From: Archilochus colubris
Taxonomy: Eukaryota; Chordata; Aves; Apodiformes; Trochilidae
NCBI GenBank assembly: GCA_023079485.1
Contig: CM041084.1
Coordinates: 123,864,467-123,928,466, forward strand
Direction: 5' to 3'
Length of the DNA: 64,000 nucleotides
The notes under the pieces are model-generated. The model was given only the letters and a program-made list of their open reading frames with translations. It was not told the origin of the DNA and made no database searches. Shown piece by piece: positions 48,901 through 61,785 of this stretch. Both the position numbers and the translations under genes were made by a program. Positions within the stretch are counted from its first letter, which is position 1, and each line of letters starts with the position of its first letter.

Positions 48901-51900
48901 AAATCCAGACACAATCCAGAGTAGAAAACCTCAGAATCTAACATGAGCATATGACACACTCCCATCCCACCCAGAAAAAGAAAGCAATCAGGACTTTTTG
49001 TGGCTTATGAACAAGATGTGCCCTGATGGTTAGGCACAGGGACAGGGTTTACCTTGAAGAAGTGAAGAAGTTCTTAAAGCATTCCCTTTTGTTTTCCTGA
49101 TAATGGTCCTTCTTATCCTTTTTTTCTTTTCCTGAAATAGTAACAAGGCAGTTGTACATGTAGATTTAAGATAAAGGAAAAGAAACCTCTTCAGATAGCA
49201 TATTATCAAGATGATATATATGAGGTATTGCTAACACAATATTCATAAGCATTTTTTACAATTCAAAATACTAGCTGAATCAATACGGACCAATGTGCTC
49301 ACTACTTAGGAGCACCCATGTGAATGTGACTTGCCTTGCATATGCTTTTTGGGAAGGTCTGTTTGAATTAGTAACTTCATGTACGTGCAGACACGTACAA
49401 CAGAGGGAACAAGCATGTTTGTTATCCATCATTTACCATTTTGTCATTCTCCTTTTTAAAATGTTTTCATCATCCAGCAAAGTCACAAGCAGTGTAATGT
49501 GCTAAGGAGACCAATAACAGAACTTAATAACTAACAAAAAGTTAAACTGAACAACATTTGAAGATCCTATAGATTGAAATATTTTCTGTCATTTACTGAA
49601 TACTTTCTAAGATCTCACAGCATGTGCAGTAACTGGGTCATATTTTGTAATGTTTTTTTTTGACAAAGAGGAGGGCTATCATCAATTTAGACTGCGGTCT
49701 TCCTAGGTCAAGAACTTTTCCTCCCATTTCAAGCATAGAGCCACTCTTAAATACTAAATAAATAATACTCTTAATCAGAATACAAAGAGGGACAATGTCA
49801 ATTTCAATGATGTAGAGAAACATATTTTACAATGTTTTCTCTAGCTATAAAAAGTCCTTATGGTGAAATATGAATGCTGAACCACAAGAGACAGTCTGAT
49901 GTCACAGGTCATATCACTGTGATATTTGTAGAAATGCCACCAGTTATACACTGCAATCAGACCTAAAATAAAGAGAAAATGCTAAACATTTGCATTCTAG
50001 TTTATAGCTAAATGGAGACATTTTAAGAGGCAATTTCATTTTTATTTGTTTCATGCAAAACTATCACATTAGCTTGCAACAATCTGCAGACTTACCGAAT
50101 TGATATTTGATTTGGTTACTACAGCTTTCATTCTAGTATTTAAGAAAATATTCTGAACAAAGGACTGAATTTCCCAATGCCCCCAGAACTAGTTTAAAAT
50201 AACATGATGATGGGGAGTTCTTATATATGCTTGTTTTCTTTATGAAATCAAAATAAACTATAACCTTTCTGATAGGAGTCAGCAATGAAAAGTGCTATTC
50301 TGAGAATAACTAGAGAATCCCCTATAAATTTAATCAATAAAAGTGCTTCAAACTTCACTTGGAAGCCTGGAAAAACTAAATATCTCTACTGGGCTCTTAT
50401 GAAAGCTAACAGTTTCTTCTCTTGTGAGCTCTCTCTCTGGAACAAAACATTATTGATGAAAAAGGAAAAGAAAATGGATTTGGGAAATAATAGGTAAGGA
50501 TGCCTACAAATAAAAAAGATTTATTAACAACCTTGTAGTTTCTTGGGTCACAGGTTTTTCGTCATAGTCAGATCTGTTAGGGAAAAAAAACAACAAACCT
50601 TTGATGTGAACTGGATGACAAAATTAGGCTATTATTTATAATTTTTAATGCAGTCTCATCTCAAATTAAACTAAACTCTAAGCCCTCCCCCCTCCCTTTT
50701 TTTTTTTTTTTTTTAATTTCCAATACATTTTAATTTCTATAATATGTTACATGAATAGTTTGCAGCACACATTTCCAAAATCACATAACATTACTTCATC
50801 CTTTAAGGCTGCAGTGACATTGACATCTTCTACCTCTGTTAGAACTGAGTTTAGGTGCATAGTTACAATGAATCTGAAGACCCTTGGCAGATGGGTCAGA
50901 TGAGCTGCTCCAGAGCAACAAGATTATGAACATCTCTTCAGGATGAAAAAAATCGAGGTCCCACAGCCTCTTATACATCTCCAAACCACCCATGTGGCTC
51001 TCTCTTGGGTTCATTCCCATTTGATTGCTCCAGTTTGTACTGGGGATTGACAAACTGAACAAGAAATTCACATGCAGCTTCACAGGTACATAATGAAGGT
51101 GAATAATCACCTGTATTTACCTCTCCCAAGCATCAGTGTAAAGCAGGACTTTACAGGAGACTGTAACTCGGTTGCTGCCTTCTGCCACTTGGCCTTTGGT
51201 GTTCTATTCAAACCATTCCCAGACCCCTAGGACTCTTCAAAATGCATCAGAATTACTCCTCATCCACATACCAAAAATATATATTTATATTTTTTAACTA
51301 TTAGCTTTTGCCTTCAGGGTGCTTCAGGCTCTCTGTTTCTCTGTGATGTACTAAATATTTAAGAAGTCAACTTCTCTCTACAGTGCTGCTAAAAATCTAA
51401 ATAAACACTCCTCATGCTGCCCTACATATTCTAATGAGGGTGTGTTTTATGTCTTCTGTTTACAAGAAATCTGTGCTTTTTATTTTTAATTTATTTTCCA
51501 AGAAATGTAGCAAATATTGTCTCCTGAGATATTAATAATTATTTATTTTACCCATAGAAGCACTATCCAAAATGAACAAACTAAAACTAACAAAATTTGC
51601 ACCTCTTTCTGGAAAAGACAAACACTTAAAATAGTTTGTACTGCTTTTCAAATGGAGAAACTTTCTGGAGATTTTCTATCTATGTAGCTATTATATCTGG
51701 ATATATAACATTCATAGGTTTTCCTTGACTATACAATACCTGTGTAGTACAAAAATGAGGTTTTTTGATAACTTTCCAGTACATTGGATGAAAAAAAGAA
51801 GTATGACAGCCAAAAACATCTGATAAATTAAGTTTGACATACTTTTTATCTATATAAAATGGATGCTGAACAGCTGGTAATTACGTATATTTTAGCAGTC

Positions 51901-53220
51901 ATTTTTGATGTGGAATATTGCTTCTATGCTCAGCTCTAATGAGATGCGAGTTGTACTTCATCAAATTGACAGTTCTTAGGTTTTTTCATGAGCATATGAT
52001 ACGTTTCTCAGAACAGTGCACAATAGATACATTTACCTGTGAAGAGAAAAAAAAATCTTAGTTTCTTTATCTGCTAGTGACCTACTTTGGCCATGCATTA
52101 CAAAGCCGTGCAAATAGATGGGTACACATAAATAGAATAGACAGAAAAAGTACAGGTGAGAATAAATAGAAGCATTTATTCAAAATAACAAAAAGCATAA
52201 GCACTTTCTCAAATCTTAAAATGAATGAGTGGACCTACAAGCTATTCAAGACCTTAGTAACATTTGCCTTTACAAAATGATTGGTATTTCCTGTTCTGTG
52301 AATCTATTTGTTGATGTATTTATTTTATCAAGTCTGTATTGCTGTTCTTGAAAAAATAAGCCAAATGATACATGAAAGTAGATGTTGGTTCATTATAACT
52401 CTCAGAGAGAAGTCAGAGGGATTATTCAAATATTTAATGTTATTCACCCACATAAGCAGGATTAGTGCCTTTGACTGCACTGTGAAAAGAATATAAAGAA
52501 ACTGTGACTGTTCCTGTCATGTCTAGGGAGATGATTATGAAGTCATCCACAGCTGCCTCAGCCAGGAGCATACATGATTTTGACTAGATCTGCATAAGGT
52601 CAGTAGGTGAGCTGCCATGTCACAACATGACAGTTCTTAATTATTATTTTTTTTAATTCTGAGTCTTGGTTGTATGCACACACAAGAGCATGTAAAATTA
52701 ACTTGGCCATCCTTACCTGTCCCAGGAGACTAAGAATTTGACTTTTTGTTTTGAGTGATGAGAATGCAAAACAGTCTAGAAAATTCCAATAAAACCAATG
52801 GGACAAAAGACTATCATCTATAAATTGACTTATTAGCAGTAAGAGCAGCAATAATAGAGATCAGAAAGGTAAAAAAATTGATGCTTCTGACTTCCAAATA
52901 TTAAATCATAATTATATGCAGGTTTTCACATTCTACTAAATGACTTGGGGAGTACTGTAAAGTGAATGTTGGTAACAGTAGGAAACTGGTAAAAAAAACA
53001 ACTGCTAGCTTTGAGGTTCTGCAGTTCCAGTCTCCAATGGAATGAACTGAAGGTTTTTTGAAGAATTTACTTTGGTTTTCTAAGCATGGGAGTTGTACTT
53101 CTCGTGTCTCTGAACCTCACAAAAGTTTACATAGAGCAGCATTTGTCTCAATGTAATTAGAACTAGAAATGAGAAAAAAACCAAACCAAACCAAAACCTG
53201 TTAAAGAGATTCAGCTGGGA
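48901..53220. other. Unique AT-rich non-coding DNA
   Basis: No exon recognised. A C-rich then poly-T run lies at 50683-50714. The 104-codon minus-strand frame at 50796-51110 has no known relative and no coding context that I can see. Confidence 0.55.
50683..50714 (+). repeat. Polypyrimidine tract: C-rich then T(18)
   Basis: CCCTCCCCCCTCCC followed by 18 T. On the minus strand this is a homopurine A run followed by GGGAGGGGGGAGGG, which contains short G runs. Confidence 0.85.
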
Positions 53221-53265
53221 AAAGAAAAAAAAAAAAAAAAAAAAAAAGAGAGAGAAAAAAGATAG
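53186..53265 (+). repeat. A-rich tract with A(22) and GA steps
   Basis: ACCAA units, a 22-base A run (53226-53247) and GAGAGAGA lie immediately upstream of the CR1 copy at 53281. Confidence 0.85.
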
Positions 53266-53325
53266 TATAAAAGAGCACAACCCAGGATATGCTGTCAGCC
53301 CACAGCTTGGACAGGGGCACTCTTT

Positions 53326-53358
53326 GGGCCCGGCCCTCCAGCCAGTTCCTAACCCAGC
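53326..53358 (-). other. 33-bp inverted segment inside CR1
   Basis: Read on the minus strand this segment is GCTGGGTTAGGAACTGGCTG followed by GAGGGCCGGGCCC, the normal CR1 plus-strand wording for [10 protein letters not shown]. The copy at 38315-38350 has the equivalent in normal orientation (GGTAAAAAACTAGCTGGATG then GCTGGGCCC), and the old copy near 12755-12785 agrees. The inversion is flanked by CACTCT (53318-53323) and AGAGTG (53361-53366), a short inverted repeat. Confidence 0.85.
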
Positions 53359-53602
53359 ACAGAGTGGTGCTGAACAAGGCTGCATCCAGTTGGGGGCCGG
53401 TCACTAGCGGTGTCCCCCAGGGATCAGTGTTGGGCCCAGTTCTATTTAATATCTTATTGATGATTTAGGTGAGGGGATTGAGTCCATCATCAGCAAATTC
53501 ACAGATGACACTAAGCTGGGGGGAAGTGTCGGTCAGCTGGAAGGCAGGAGGGCTCTGCAGAGGGACCTGGACAGACTGGAGAGTTGGGCTGATTCGAACG
53601 GG

Positions 53603-54304
53603 ATGAGGTTCAACAAGGCCAAGTGCCAGGTCCTGCACTTTGGCCACAACAACCCCATGCAGCGCTACAAGTTGGGGACAGAGTGGTTGGAGAGCAGCCA
53701 GACAGAGAGGGACCTTGGAGTTTGGATTGACAGGAAGCTGAACATGAGCCAGCGGTGTGCCCAGGTGGCCAAGAAGGCCAATGGCATCCTGGCCTGTATC
53801 AGGAACAGTGTGGCCAGCAGGTCCAAGGAAGGGATTCTTCCCCTGTACTCAGTACTGGTGAGGCCACACCTTGAGTACTGTGTCCAGTTTTGGGCCCCTC
53901 AGTTTAGGAAGGATATTGAGGTCTTGGAGCGGGTCCAAAGGGGGGCAACCAGGCTGGTGAAGGGACTCGAGCACAGATCCTATGAGAAGAGGCTGAGGGA
54001 GCTCGGGCTGTTCAGCCTGGAGAAGAGGAGGCTCAGGGGAGACCTTATCACTCTCTACAACTACCTGAAAGGAGGCTGTAGCCGGGTGGGGGTTGGTCTC
54101 TTTTCCCAGGCAACTCTCAGCAAAACAAGAGGGCACAGTCTCAAGTTGTGCCGGGGGAGGTTTAGTTTGGACATTAGAAAGAATTTCTTTACGGAGAGGG
54201 TGATCAGGCATTGGAATGGGCTGCTCAGGGAAGTAGTGGATTCTCCATCCCTGGAGATATTCAAAAAGAGACTGGATGTGGCACTCAGTGCCATGGTCTG
54301 GTAA
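53603..54304 (+). pseudogene. C-terminal part of CR1 ORF2, open frame
   Basis: A 233-codon open frame inside the CR1 copy. The first ATG is an internal methionine ([17 protein letters not shown]); the frame is open upstream through [14 protein letters not shown]. Recognisable blocks in order: [100 protein letters not shown] and [19 protein letters not shown]. This is the conserved post-catalytic region of the CR1 reverse transcriptase, whose role in the element is not well defined. It is a retrotransposon remnant rather than a host gene. Confidence 0.9.
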
Positions 54305-54720
54305 GTGCAGCAGTAGTGGTTCAAGGGTTGGACTTGATGATCTCTGCGGTCCCTTCCAACCCAGCCAATTCTATGATTCTATGATATAGTCAGGTTTTGG
54401 ATTAGGTTTACCAGAGGAGTTATGAGAACTTAAGAAAGAGACTGCTGGCTGCTGGTGACAACAGAACATACTCCATCCTATCATCCAAGAAATCCCTTCA
54501 GCTTTAGTGTTCTTCATTACAAGGATATCTGCACAGATTAAAAAAAAAAACCAAAAACAAACATGTTACAGAATATGGAGAAGAAAAATTTATTTAGTAT
54601 TGATGGATTTGTACTGCTGGCTGATACAGCTGCTTGGAATAGTCATGCCAACTCTGTCTTTGAAATTTTGTGCATTCACTACTTCAGGTCAGCAAGCATA
54701 ATCTTGTCATTCCATACAAC

Positions 54721-54880
54721 CTGTTTGGTTTTTTTTTTTGTTTTTGTTTTGTTTTTTTCTTTTTATGTTGTTGTTGTTGATCAGTTCATTTTGGGGTTTT
54801 TCTGGGGGGTTGCTGGTTTTTTTGTGTTCTTTTGTTTGTTGGTTGGTTGGTTGGTTTTGGGTTTTGGTTTTTTTATCAAT
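54721..54880 (+). repeat. T/G-rich low-complexity tract
   Basis: About 160 bases almost without A or C: long T runs, GTT units, GGGG and GGGGGG, and four GGTT units at 54841-54854. The 133-codon frame through it (54563-54964) is rich in Phe, Val, Gly and Leu purely because of this composition. Confidence 0.85.
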
Positions 54881-54970
54881 GGCATTTGGAAAAGAAAAAA
54901 TAAACAAAAAAACCTAACAAAAAAGTTCTATATGATAAGCAATAATAAATATCTTTCTCACTAGTACAGC

Positions 54971-54987
54971 TTTTTTTTTTTTTTTTT
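54971..54987 (+). repeat. Poly-T run
   Basis: A T run of about 17 bases. Confidence 0.85.
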
Positions 54988-57170
54988 AATCTGTAAATCC
55001 TACATAATAAAAAAGGATTGTGAGTCCTTCTGTGTTATTTCAGGCATCGACCTTATGTACAGTAAAACCACAACAAGGTCTCCAAGATAAGAGGCAGGAA
55101 AAATCCCAGAGTCTGAAAGAGTCATGGGACAGAATTGAAATGCTAAAAGTAGAATAGAACCTTAGCAACCACAATGTCTGTGAGTGAAACCACAATATGA
55201 GAACATCATATGTAGGTAAATATAAGCTTTCAGGATAGGATGTAGGATTTTATGGCAAAAATTGGAAAGTACTTATGCTTTAAACTTCTTAACTACCAGT
55301 CTAAGTTGCTAAAAATCTGAAATCTTTATACTATACAAAACATTAATTCTCACTTGATTATATTTATTTATTTATTACTTATAGGATTTTATTTAATTGT
55401 CTTGGTCCCAGTTTACTTGAAGTTTCTTTCCAACTTCCACATCTACACAAAGGTGTTAAAGTTAAGAATAGGCTTTCGAGACCTTTCCTAATCTTTGATA
55501 AGATTAACAATGAACATTTTTTGTTAAAACAACGCAACTGAATTTAATTCTTAAGAATGAAAGCTTTCTTGAAAGGAACAGAGACAACATCTAAAAGTTT
55601 CTAGAATTTTTAAATATGTTCAGATTAAATGGACACAGTTCCACCCATGAAAACCTGACTTATATACACCAATAGCAACAGATTTTAGTCAACCTCTGCA
55701 GGAATTAACAAGTGCAGGTATTTATTTTTCAAGGTATTAAAAAATAATAATGCTATGAAATATTAATAAGTTTCTGCTATAAATATACAAAAGAGTAAAA
55801 ATTACAAATACAATTTTAATTGCTAGATCTATAGCTCTATTTTAACAAGGTTTAAGGAGCATAAATATTTGATTCTGCTAAAGTAGAAGCAATAATTATT
55901 CTATTTCTAAACACTGATTTGAAGGACCTTAGAAAGTTATAGAACACAGTTGCAGATTGAAAGGTGAAATATTAGTTTTAGTGAATCCCAAGAATTTGCT
56001 GCAGCATTTTCTTGGTAATTATAAAATTTCTAAAGTTTTAGAAGTAAATTACAAATCAGGCTTTCAAAGTAATTTAAATTTTTAATCAATTGTTTAAAAT
56101 GGATAAATATTCAATCTTTTGATTGGGTTCTTGATGACAGCTTGTAGCATATATTTTAATACAATTCATCCACAAACTGTAAGTGTGAATTTCAGACATA
56201 CTTTATTCAAACCAAAAAGAAAATATTCTGGTAATTTGTAGACCTTTGTGGTGTAATTTTAAAGAAAAACCCCATGTAAAACTCATAAAACTAATCATAT
56301 GGCAGTACTGCCTTGTTTGGGAACATTTTCACTTCAGGAGGCTGGCAAACTCCAGATGAGGCACAATTTGTGATACCTCGTTGGCTTCATCACACTGTCT
56401 TTGGAACTCTGATTTTGGAAAACACTTTGTGGTTGTGCAAGCAAATAAATAAGTTAATTACTTCAGTTCTACTAGCATTTAGCATTTTATGAAGCAAAGA
56501 GAAAAACTAGGAAAGTGGAAATATTTTCAAAGCGTATATTGCAAATTTTAATGATTAAATTATGGACTATTGACTGTAAGTGACTGAAAGGTGTCTTTAA
56601 AGAATCTTAACCTTATGAGATCAAAATGTCATGTAGAAATGATTTCTTTTTTTTTTCACTCAAAAGATTATATTAATTATTTAATTAATTATTATTAACT
56701 GTAATAATTTATGTATCAGTATATGTTTGTCACAGGATTCTTATCTTTTAAAATATAATTTCTTTTGGAATATGAAAAAGAGTATCTATTTCAATTAATG
56801 TATTTTGAAATTGTATTAAGTACAATTTCTTTGTCTAGTGTCAATGTCCAAAATTGACATTAAAATCCATAATGTGAATTTCGAAATTTCATCTCTAAAA
56901 TGTTGACATTCCTCCTGTTGTACTGGATAAAGTTTAGAAATTTGAAATATGTTGTAGAATATGTTACACTATGTTCTGAATCACTGTGTGTTCCTACACA
57001 TTCACTACACATTTCTGAGTTTTTCATGTTTTGCCTGAAGTTAGTAGAAGCTATAATACTCAATATTTTACAGGAAAATTATATGCTTAACATATATATT
57101 ACATAATGTCCCCCTGAAAAATGTTGAGCCATGACTGTATCCTTTCTTTTGCCATATTTCTTAGGTATTT

Positions 57171-57264
57171 TGGGGGGATTTTTCTGTAGTTTGCTTTTTT
57201 TTTGGTTTGGTTTGGTTTTTGTTGTTTTCTTTTTTGCTGTTTTTGTTTGCTTGCTTGTTTTTTT
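57171..57264 (+). repeat. T/G-rich low-complexity tract
   Basis: GGGGGG, T runs, GGTTTGGTTTGG and TTGCTTGC steps, about 94 bases. Confidence 0.85.
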
Positions 57265-58410
57265 AAATCAAATTTACCTCAGGACTGAAAGCAATACAAA
57301 CACAGAAAGTATGTTTCAGCCCTGTAACTTAAAATTTTGTGAATCCTATCAGGAAGGTGCATATATGGTTGTAAATTTTGCAAGGCTAGAGATGAAAGAT
57401 GATTTCCATAATTTTTAATAATTTTTAAAAGTAATTTGATATGCTTACATTATACACCCACCAACTTTTTCTTCTGGCTACATCAGTCAGTGAAATTGAT
57501 GATAGCATTCTATACAATTCCAAAACCTAGTAAATCAGCCCTCTAGCTAGTCAGTAATTATGTAAGACTAAACAGATTCTAAAAAAATCCCCATATATAC
57601 ATGATTCTGACTACATTAGCACTCACCTTTCAATAGGATCCCATTTTAAATCAAACAGGTACTGGTGTTTGGGTCACTTCTTATGGCCAAATTGTTATTT
57701 CACAGATGTATTATCTTAGAATATATTGTGGCAATAGTTTTCTTTGTATTCTCATCTATTTGTAGTTGAAACAGACATCCTCAAATGAAAGCCCTTGAGT
57801 TTTTTCCTCTGTGTGTTCTACTTTCCACATCTTGATGTCATAGCCAATTATTTAAAAATCAAAGTTCACTATGTCATTTTGCCTGAGTCTATTAATTTGA
57901 CTGCAATCCTGCCTGTTTTATCTGCAAAAACATAGATCTTCCTCAGGGTTTCCAACCAGATGGAGTACTGCTAGTACATTGAACTGCCAGCCAAGAGAGC
58001 TGATTTCTGACAGGCATAAATTGGGGTTAGAAAATGATTCTTCAGACACAGAAACTAAACAAAGTATTTTTAACAATGCTGCTTTCCCAACTCATTGCCT
58101 TAAAAACTAAGAGTCCAGCCTTTTTAGTTGTGTGTGGTAGGGTCATAAATATATATATTTATGATTATATATATTTTTGGATACTATAAGAATGAGCTTT
58201 ATATTTCAAGTCTCTGTTTAAATTGTAGATATTTTTCTGACTGCCTCCAAATTATTTTCTCAAATAAAATCTGAAGAAATATCTTGCCCTGCTAAGTGCA
58301 AGGCACCATATTCTGCTCATTGCAATCTTTTATACCTCCCAATTACTCATTTGTGAGGCTACAGATGGCCTAATACAGTATGTAGGATAACAATAATTGT
58401 TCTACTATGC

Positions 58411-58476
58411 TCAGTTTGGTTTTTTGGTTTTGGTTTTGGTTTTTGGTTTGGTTTTTTTGTTGTTGTTTTTTTTAAG
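58411..58476 (+). repeat. (TTTTGG)n-type tract
   Basis: Alternating GG and T(3-6) steps over about 50 bases, then GTT units and a T run. Confidence 0.85.
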
Positions 58477-59812
58477 TTCTCACAGAAACATATATGAAAT
58501 GTATCAGAAAAAATTTTCAGTTTTTAAAATAAACCTTTGCCTTTCAGAGGATGGAAATTAAATCCTTACAGCTTTTAGAGTTTTGCCTTTTAAATGAAAA
58601 AGCAATGCTGATTCATTGCTGATATTTTTTTTCTCTGCAGTAGAAGTTTAAGAAGGCATTACTCTATTCTTAAGTAGCTTAAATGATGGACGTCAAATTA
58701 TAGAGGAGATATGGAGAGGAGTAAACCTTTTTCTTATCACATAACATCTTTTCTCTTTTGAACACAATCACAATAGAATATACATATCTCAAGGTTTAGT
58801 AGTTTGACACTCAAATCAACAATATTGCTGCTTCTCTAAGAAGCATGCCATTTTTTTTGAGCCTAGACAGCTGAATAGGGACAAAGCTCAGTATCTAGAA
58901 GGGGCATATGATAGTCCATTCCCTTCAAGGCACTGTCTCAGGAGGAAAATATACTTGCTGATATACTGTTATTGATGGGCCATATGTTCTGATTCTGTTT
59001 ATGTAGAAATAAACATTCCGGATGTGGATTGACATTTGAAAGCTCAATTTTCACTTACATGTAACATTTGCATTTCACTCAATGTATATATTCAGACCAT
59101 TTAGAATACTCTCATTCTGAAGCAGTAAAAAGAAGATCCAAACTCTAATTTGATTCCCAATATAGTTTTTGCTTACTTCAGTATGTATAATTATTTTACA
59201 CAGATGACAAAGACTGATGCTGAATCAAAAAAATAATACAAATCAGAATTAAATTGCTATCAGATTAGATATGCTTTGCATTAAGTTGCAAGGAGCCAGC
59301 TGAGGCAGGTTATGAGGCTAAATTTTGCTGCAAATTGGGTGGACCACAAGATCGTTTGCCATGGAACTCTGTCATCATGAGTCATAAGAGATTCAAACAG
59401 GGAATCAGGACAATACTAACATCACTTAGTAGGTAAACAGGACTGATGACACAGAATGTCAAATAAATGACAACATACCAAAAATAGAAATGAAATCACT
59501 ACTTTGGAGAGTGAAGACAAATCCCTGTAGGAGGGGAGGCTGTCACAAAGATTGTGAGTAGTATACTAAAGATTTGGGAGAGAAATTTATCATTAAGACA
59601 GTGCCAAAGTTCTGTACTACAAATATAAATAAGAAGTGTGAGTTAAGAAACCAAATAAAGATTATTACAGATTTAATTGTCCTTTAAAAAAGCAAATATT
59701 TCTTGGACTGAAGAGATAAAATAAAGTTATTACTCTATTTGATCAGATCGACCCCTCTCATGAATTCATGTAAAGGTTTCACTAATGTTTAAAATTGATT
59801 TGTCTGTGTATT

Positions 59813-59851
59813 TAAATTATCTTAAAAAAATTATCTTAAATTATCTTAAAA
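59813..59851 (+). repeat. Imperfect triple repeat of AATTATCTTA
   Basis: Three AATTATCTTA units, two of them adjacent and one separated by a short A run. Confidence 0.85.
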
Positions 59852-60756
59852 TGATCATAGCCAAAGTTAAAATTAGAACTAAAAAAAACCACCAAAAAGT
59901 TGAATCTCGGCTCAAGACGTCAGTTTCTGACATAGATAGATTAGTATTCTGATACAGGGAAATGTAATTTTCTACTGATTTCCATAGCAATACAGAAAGG
60001 AAATTTTAAAATTAAGTAAAGTAAATTAAAATGTTTACTTACAGGTGATCTTCTAAAGGCCACTTCCATGAAAATTTATGGCTTGCCAAAGGTAAAAATA
60101 ACATAAATAAAAATTAAAATGAAAAGACTGAAAGAACCTCTGGAAAGTTCATGGAGTAATTATTGTTGGCAAACTTTTCTGAGACAATAGTTGACGGTGA
60201 CTATAAATACTTTGTGTCTAGTGTTCCTCTGGCAGCATTTGTAAGAGTCTAGCAAAAAAACTAGAGGATATAAGCAAATAAGGAATGATGGATACTTCAG
60301 AAGAACTTATACTTTTCATAAAAGAGAAGTGTTATGAATTAGCTGAAAGGCTAATTCATAAAAAATTTAGGTCCTGAGGAGATCTATGAAGAGTTGAGCT
60401 AGGATGCAAAAACGAATGAACTGAAGAAGATGATGAGCATAGGATGAGCACATAGCAAGTGAGTCAATAGAAACTAAATAAGTCAATGGGGAAATTGCCA
60501 TTAAGAACAGAAGACTGTGGTATTTATGTTAAGGCTGTCAGCAAGTTAGATTCTTTTTGGAATAGTTTTTAATTTTTCTATATGTGCTTTTTCATATTGG
60601 AAAGTAAAGACATTTATAATAGAATTAAGTAATACAATAGATCATGAACATTGAAAATGTAGAAAAAAGCATGACTGGCAGAGGCAGATGGAGGGAAAAA
60701 TAAAAAGTAGTAAATTTAACCACTGCAAATGGAAAAACCTGCAAACACAAAATGCT

Positions 60757-60820
60757 TAAAAAAAAAAACAAAAAAACAAACCAAAAAAAGCAAAACAAAA
60801 AAACACACAAAAAACCTAAA
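60757..60820 (+). repeat. A/C-rich low-complexity tract
   Basis: A runs interrupted by single or double C; the complement of the T/G tracts nearby. The minus-strand frame 60625-60906 crosses it and is compositionally hydrophobic. Confidence 0.85.
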
Positions 60821-61718
60821 ATCACAAAGACTGTAGAACAGGTTAGAAAGCAGTATAAAAAATATATCATAACACTGGCAAACAGCTCTGAATGCTTCAC
60901 TTTCAAGTGTCCAAGTGTATAGACATTAGCAACGTCTTAATGTTTTAAGAAATGTATAAACCTCAAATCCTTTTACCACCTCTATAGTTAGTTATTTGGA
61001 ACTGGAATCACTTTTTTCCCAAATACAATTGGACAGTCTCATCTTGTATGTTTTAGCAAGCAAATTACCACGGGAATTAAAGAAAATCTGATAGCTGAAA
61101 TAAACGGTGCAGTCTGAACATTTATTCAGACAGTTTAATACAAGAGGAAAAATTTCAACCTACAAGTTTAAAAGACTGATATGTATCTGCTAGGAGGAAA
61201 GAGAGGGATAATCCCTACAAAAAGCACTTCTTAATCCTACAGCACTTTGCCTGGCAATACATATTTCAGATGATATATTTTAGCTATTGAACTAGTGTGA
61301 TCATTTCAGCATTCAACTTCTTTGATCACAGATCAATCAAGAGTCTCTTTTTCTGACTCGACAAAGTTCCTAAAGAAAGCTTCAGATATATCATCTCCTG
61401 AAGATATATCATGCTGTTTCTACTCTCTTATTATTGACAATAATGGAAGCAAAATCAGAACATAAGAATGACCAAAAAAAATATCTCTGCCAATCCGGCT
61501 TAGAGTGCCAGTTTAGCACAGGTTGAAATCTGAGCCTGGATAAAACTACCAATATGTGCAAAGTCTGTCTAGCAGGGTGTTAATCAACTTTCCTTTTGTG
61601 TCCAAAGCAGAAATTCTTTTCAAATTAGCCAGATAATTGAGCTACACTCTGAATTAGCTAGATATCCCACCAAACCAATTCCACATTCAACATTTTCTGA
61701 GTGAGAAAGCTCCCAGTG

Positions 61719-61785
61719 ACGCCCCGAGGAGCCGTAATGTGCTCAGAGCGCAGCTGAGGCGCACAGGTTGTATACAGCAGATGGC
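61719..61785. promoter_or_regulatory. CpG-bearing patch with CTCF-like word, tentative
   Basis: Five CpG dinucleotides fall in about 45 bases (61719-61762) inside a CpG-poor region, followed by ACAGCAGATGGC at 61774-61785, which fits the CTCF core CCASYAGRKGGC at 11 of 12 positions. Such a short match can arise by chance, and nothing else here shows regulatory function. Confidence 0.25.

Larger units (their letters stand above)
53281..54385 (+). mobile_element. CR1 LINE, young 1.1-kb copy with micro-inversion
   Basis: The best preserved CR1 in the window. It starts inside the reverse-transcriptase palm, carries [14 protein letters not shown] at about 53410-53452, the catalytic segment as FTDDT (53498-53512, with Thr where FADD is usual), and the complete C-terminal part in one open frame to the TAA stop at 54302-54304. 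The 3' UTR ends with ATTCTATGATTCTATGAT at 54368-54385. Two lesions are visible: a 33-bp stretch at 53326-53358 lies in the opposite orientation, and one T is missing near 53453-53456 compared with the usual TTTATTGATGAT, shifting the frame between the PQGS and FTDD motifs. 5' truncation already makes it non-autonomous. Confidence 0.95.

Noticed and set aside
50796..51110. 104-codon minus-strand frame as a gene
   Set aside because: No recognised domain, and the reading is not supported by any splice or promoter context that I can see.
53603..54304. 233-codon open frame as a host gene
   Set aside because: It is the C-terminal part of CR1 ORF2, followed by the CR1 3' UTR and terminal repeats.
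54563..54964. 133-codon frame with hydrophobic, membrane-like stretches
   Set aside because: The hydrophobic part is the translation of a T/G-rich tract; no start context, homology or complete domain.
60625..60906. 93-codon minus-strand frame resembling a membrane protein
   Set aside because: It runs through an A/C-rich tract whose complement gives Phe/Leu/Val codons; compositional artefact.
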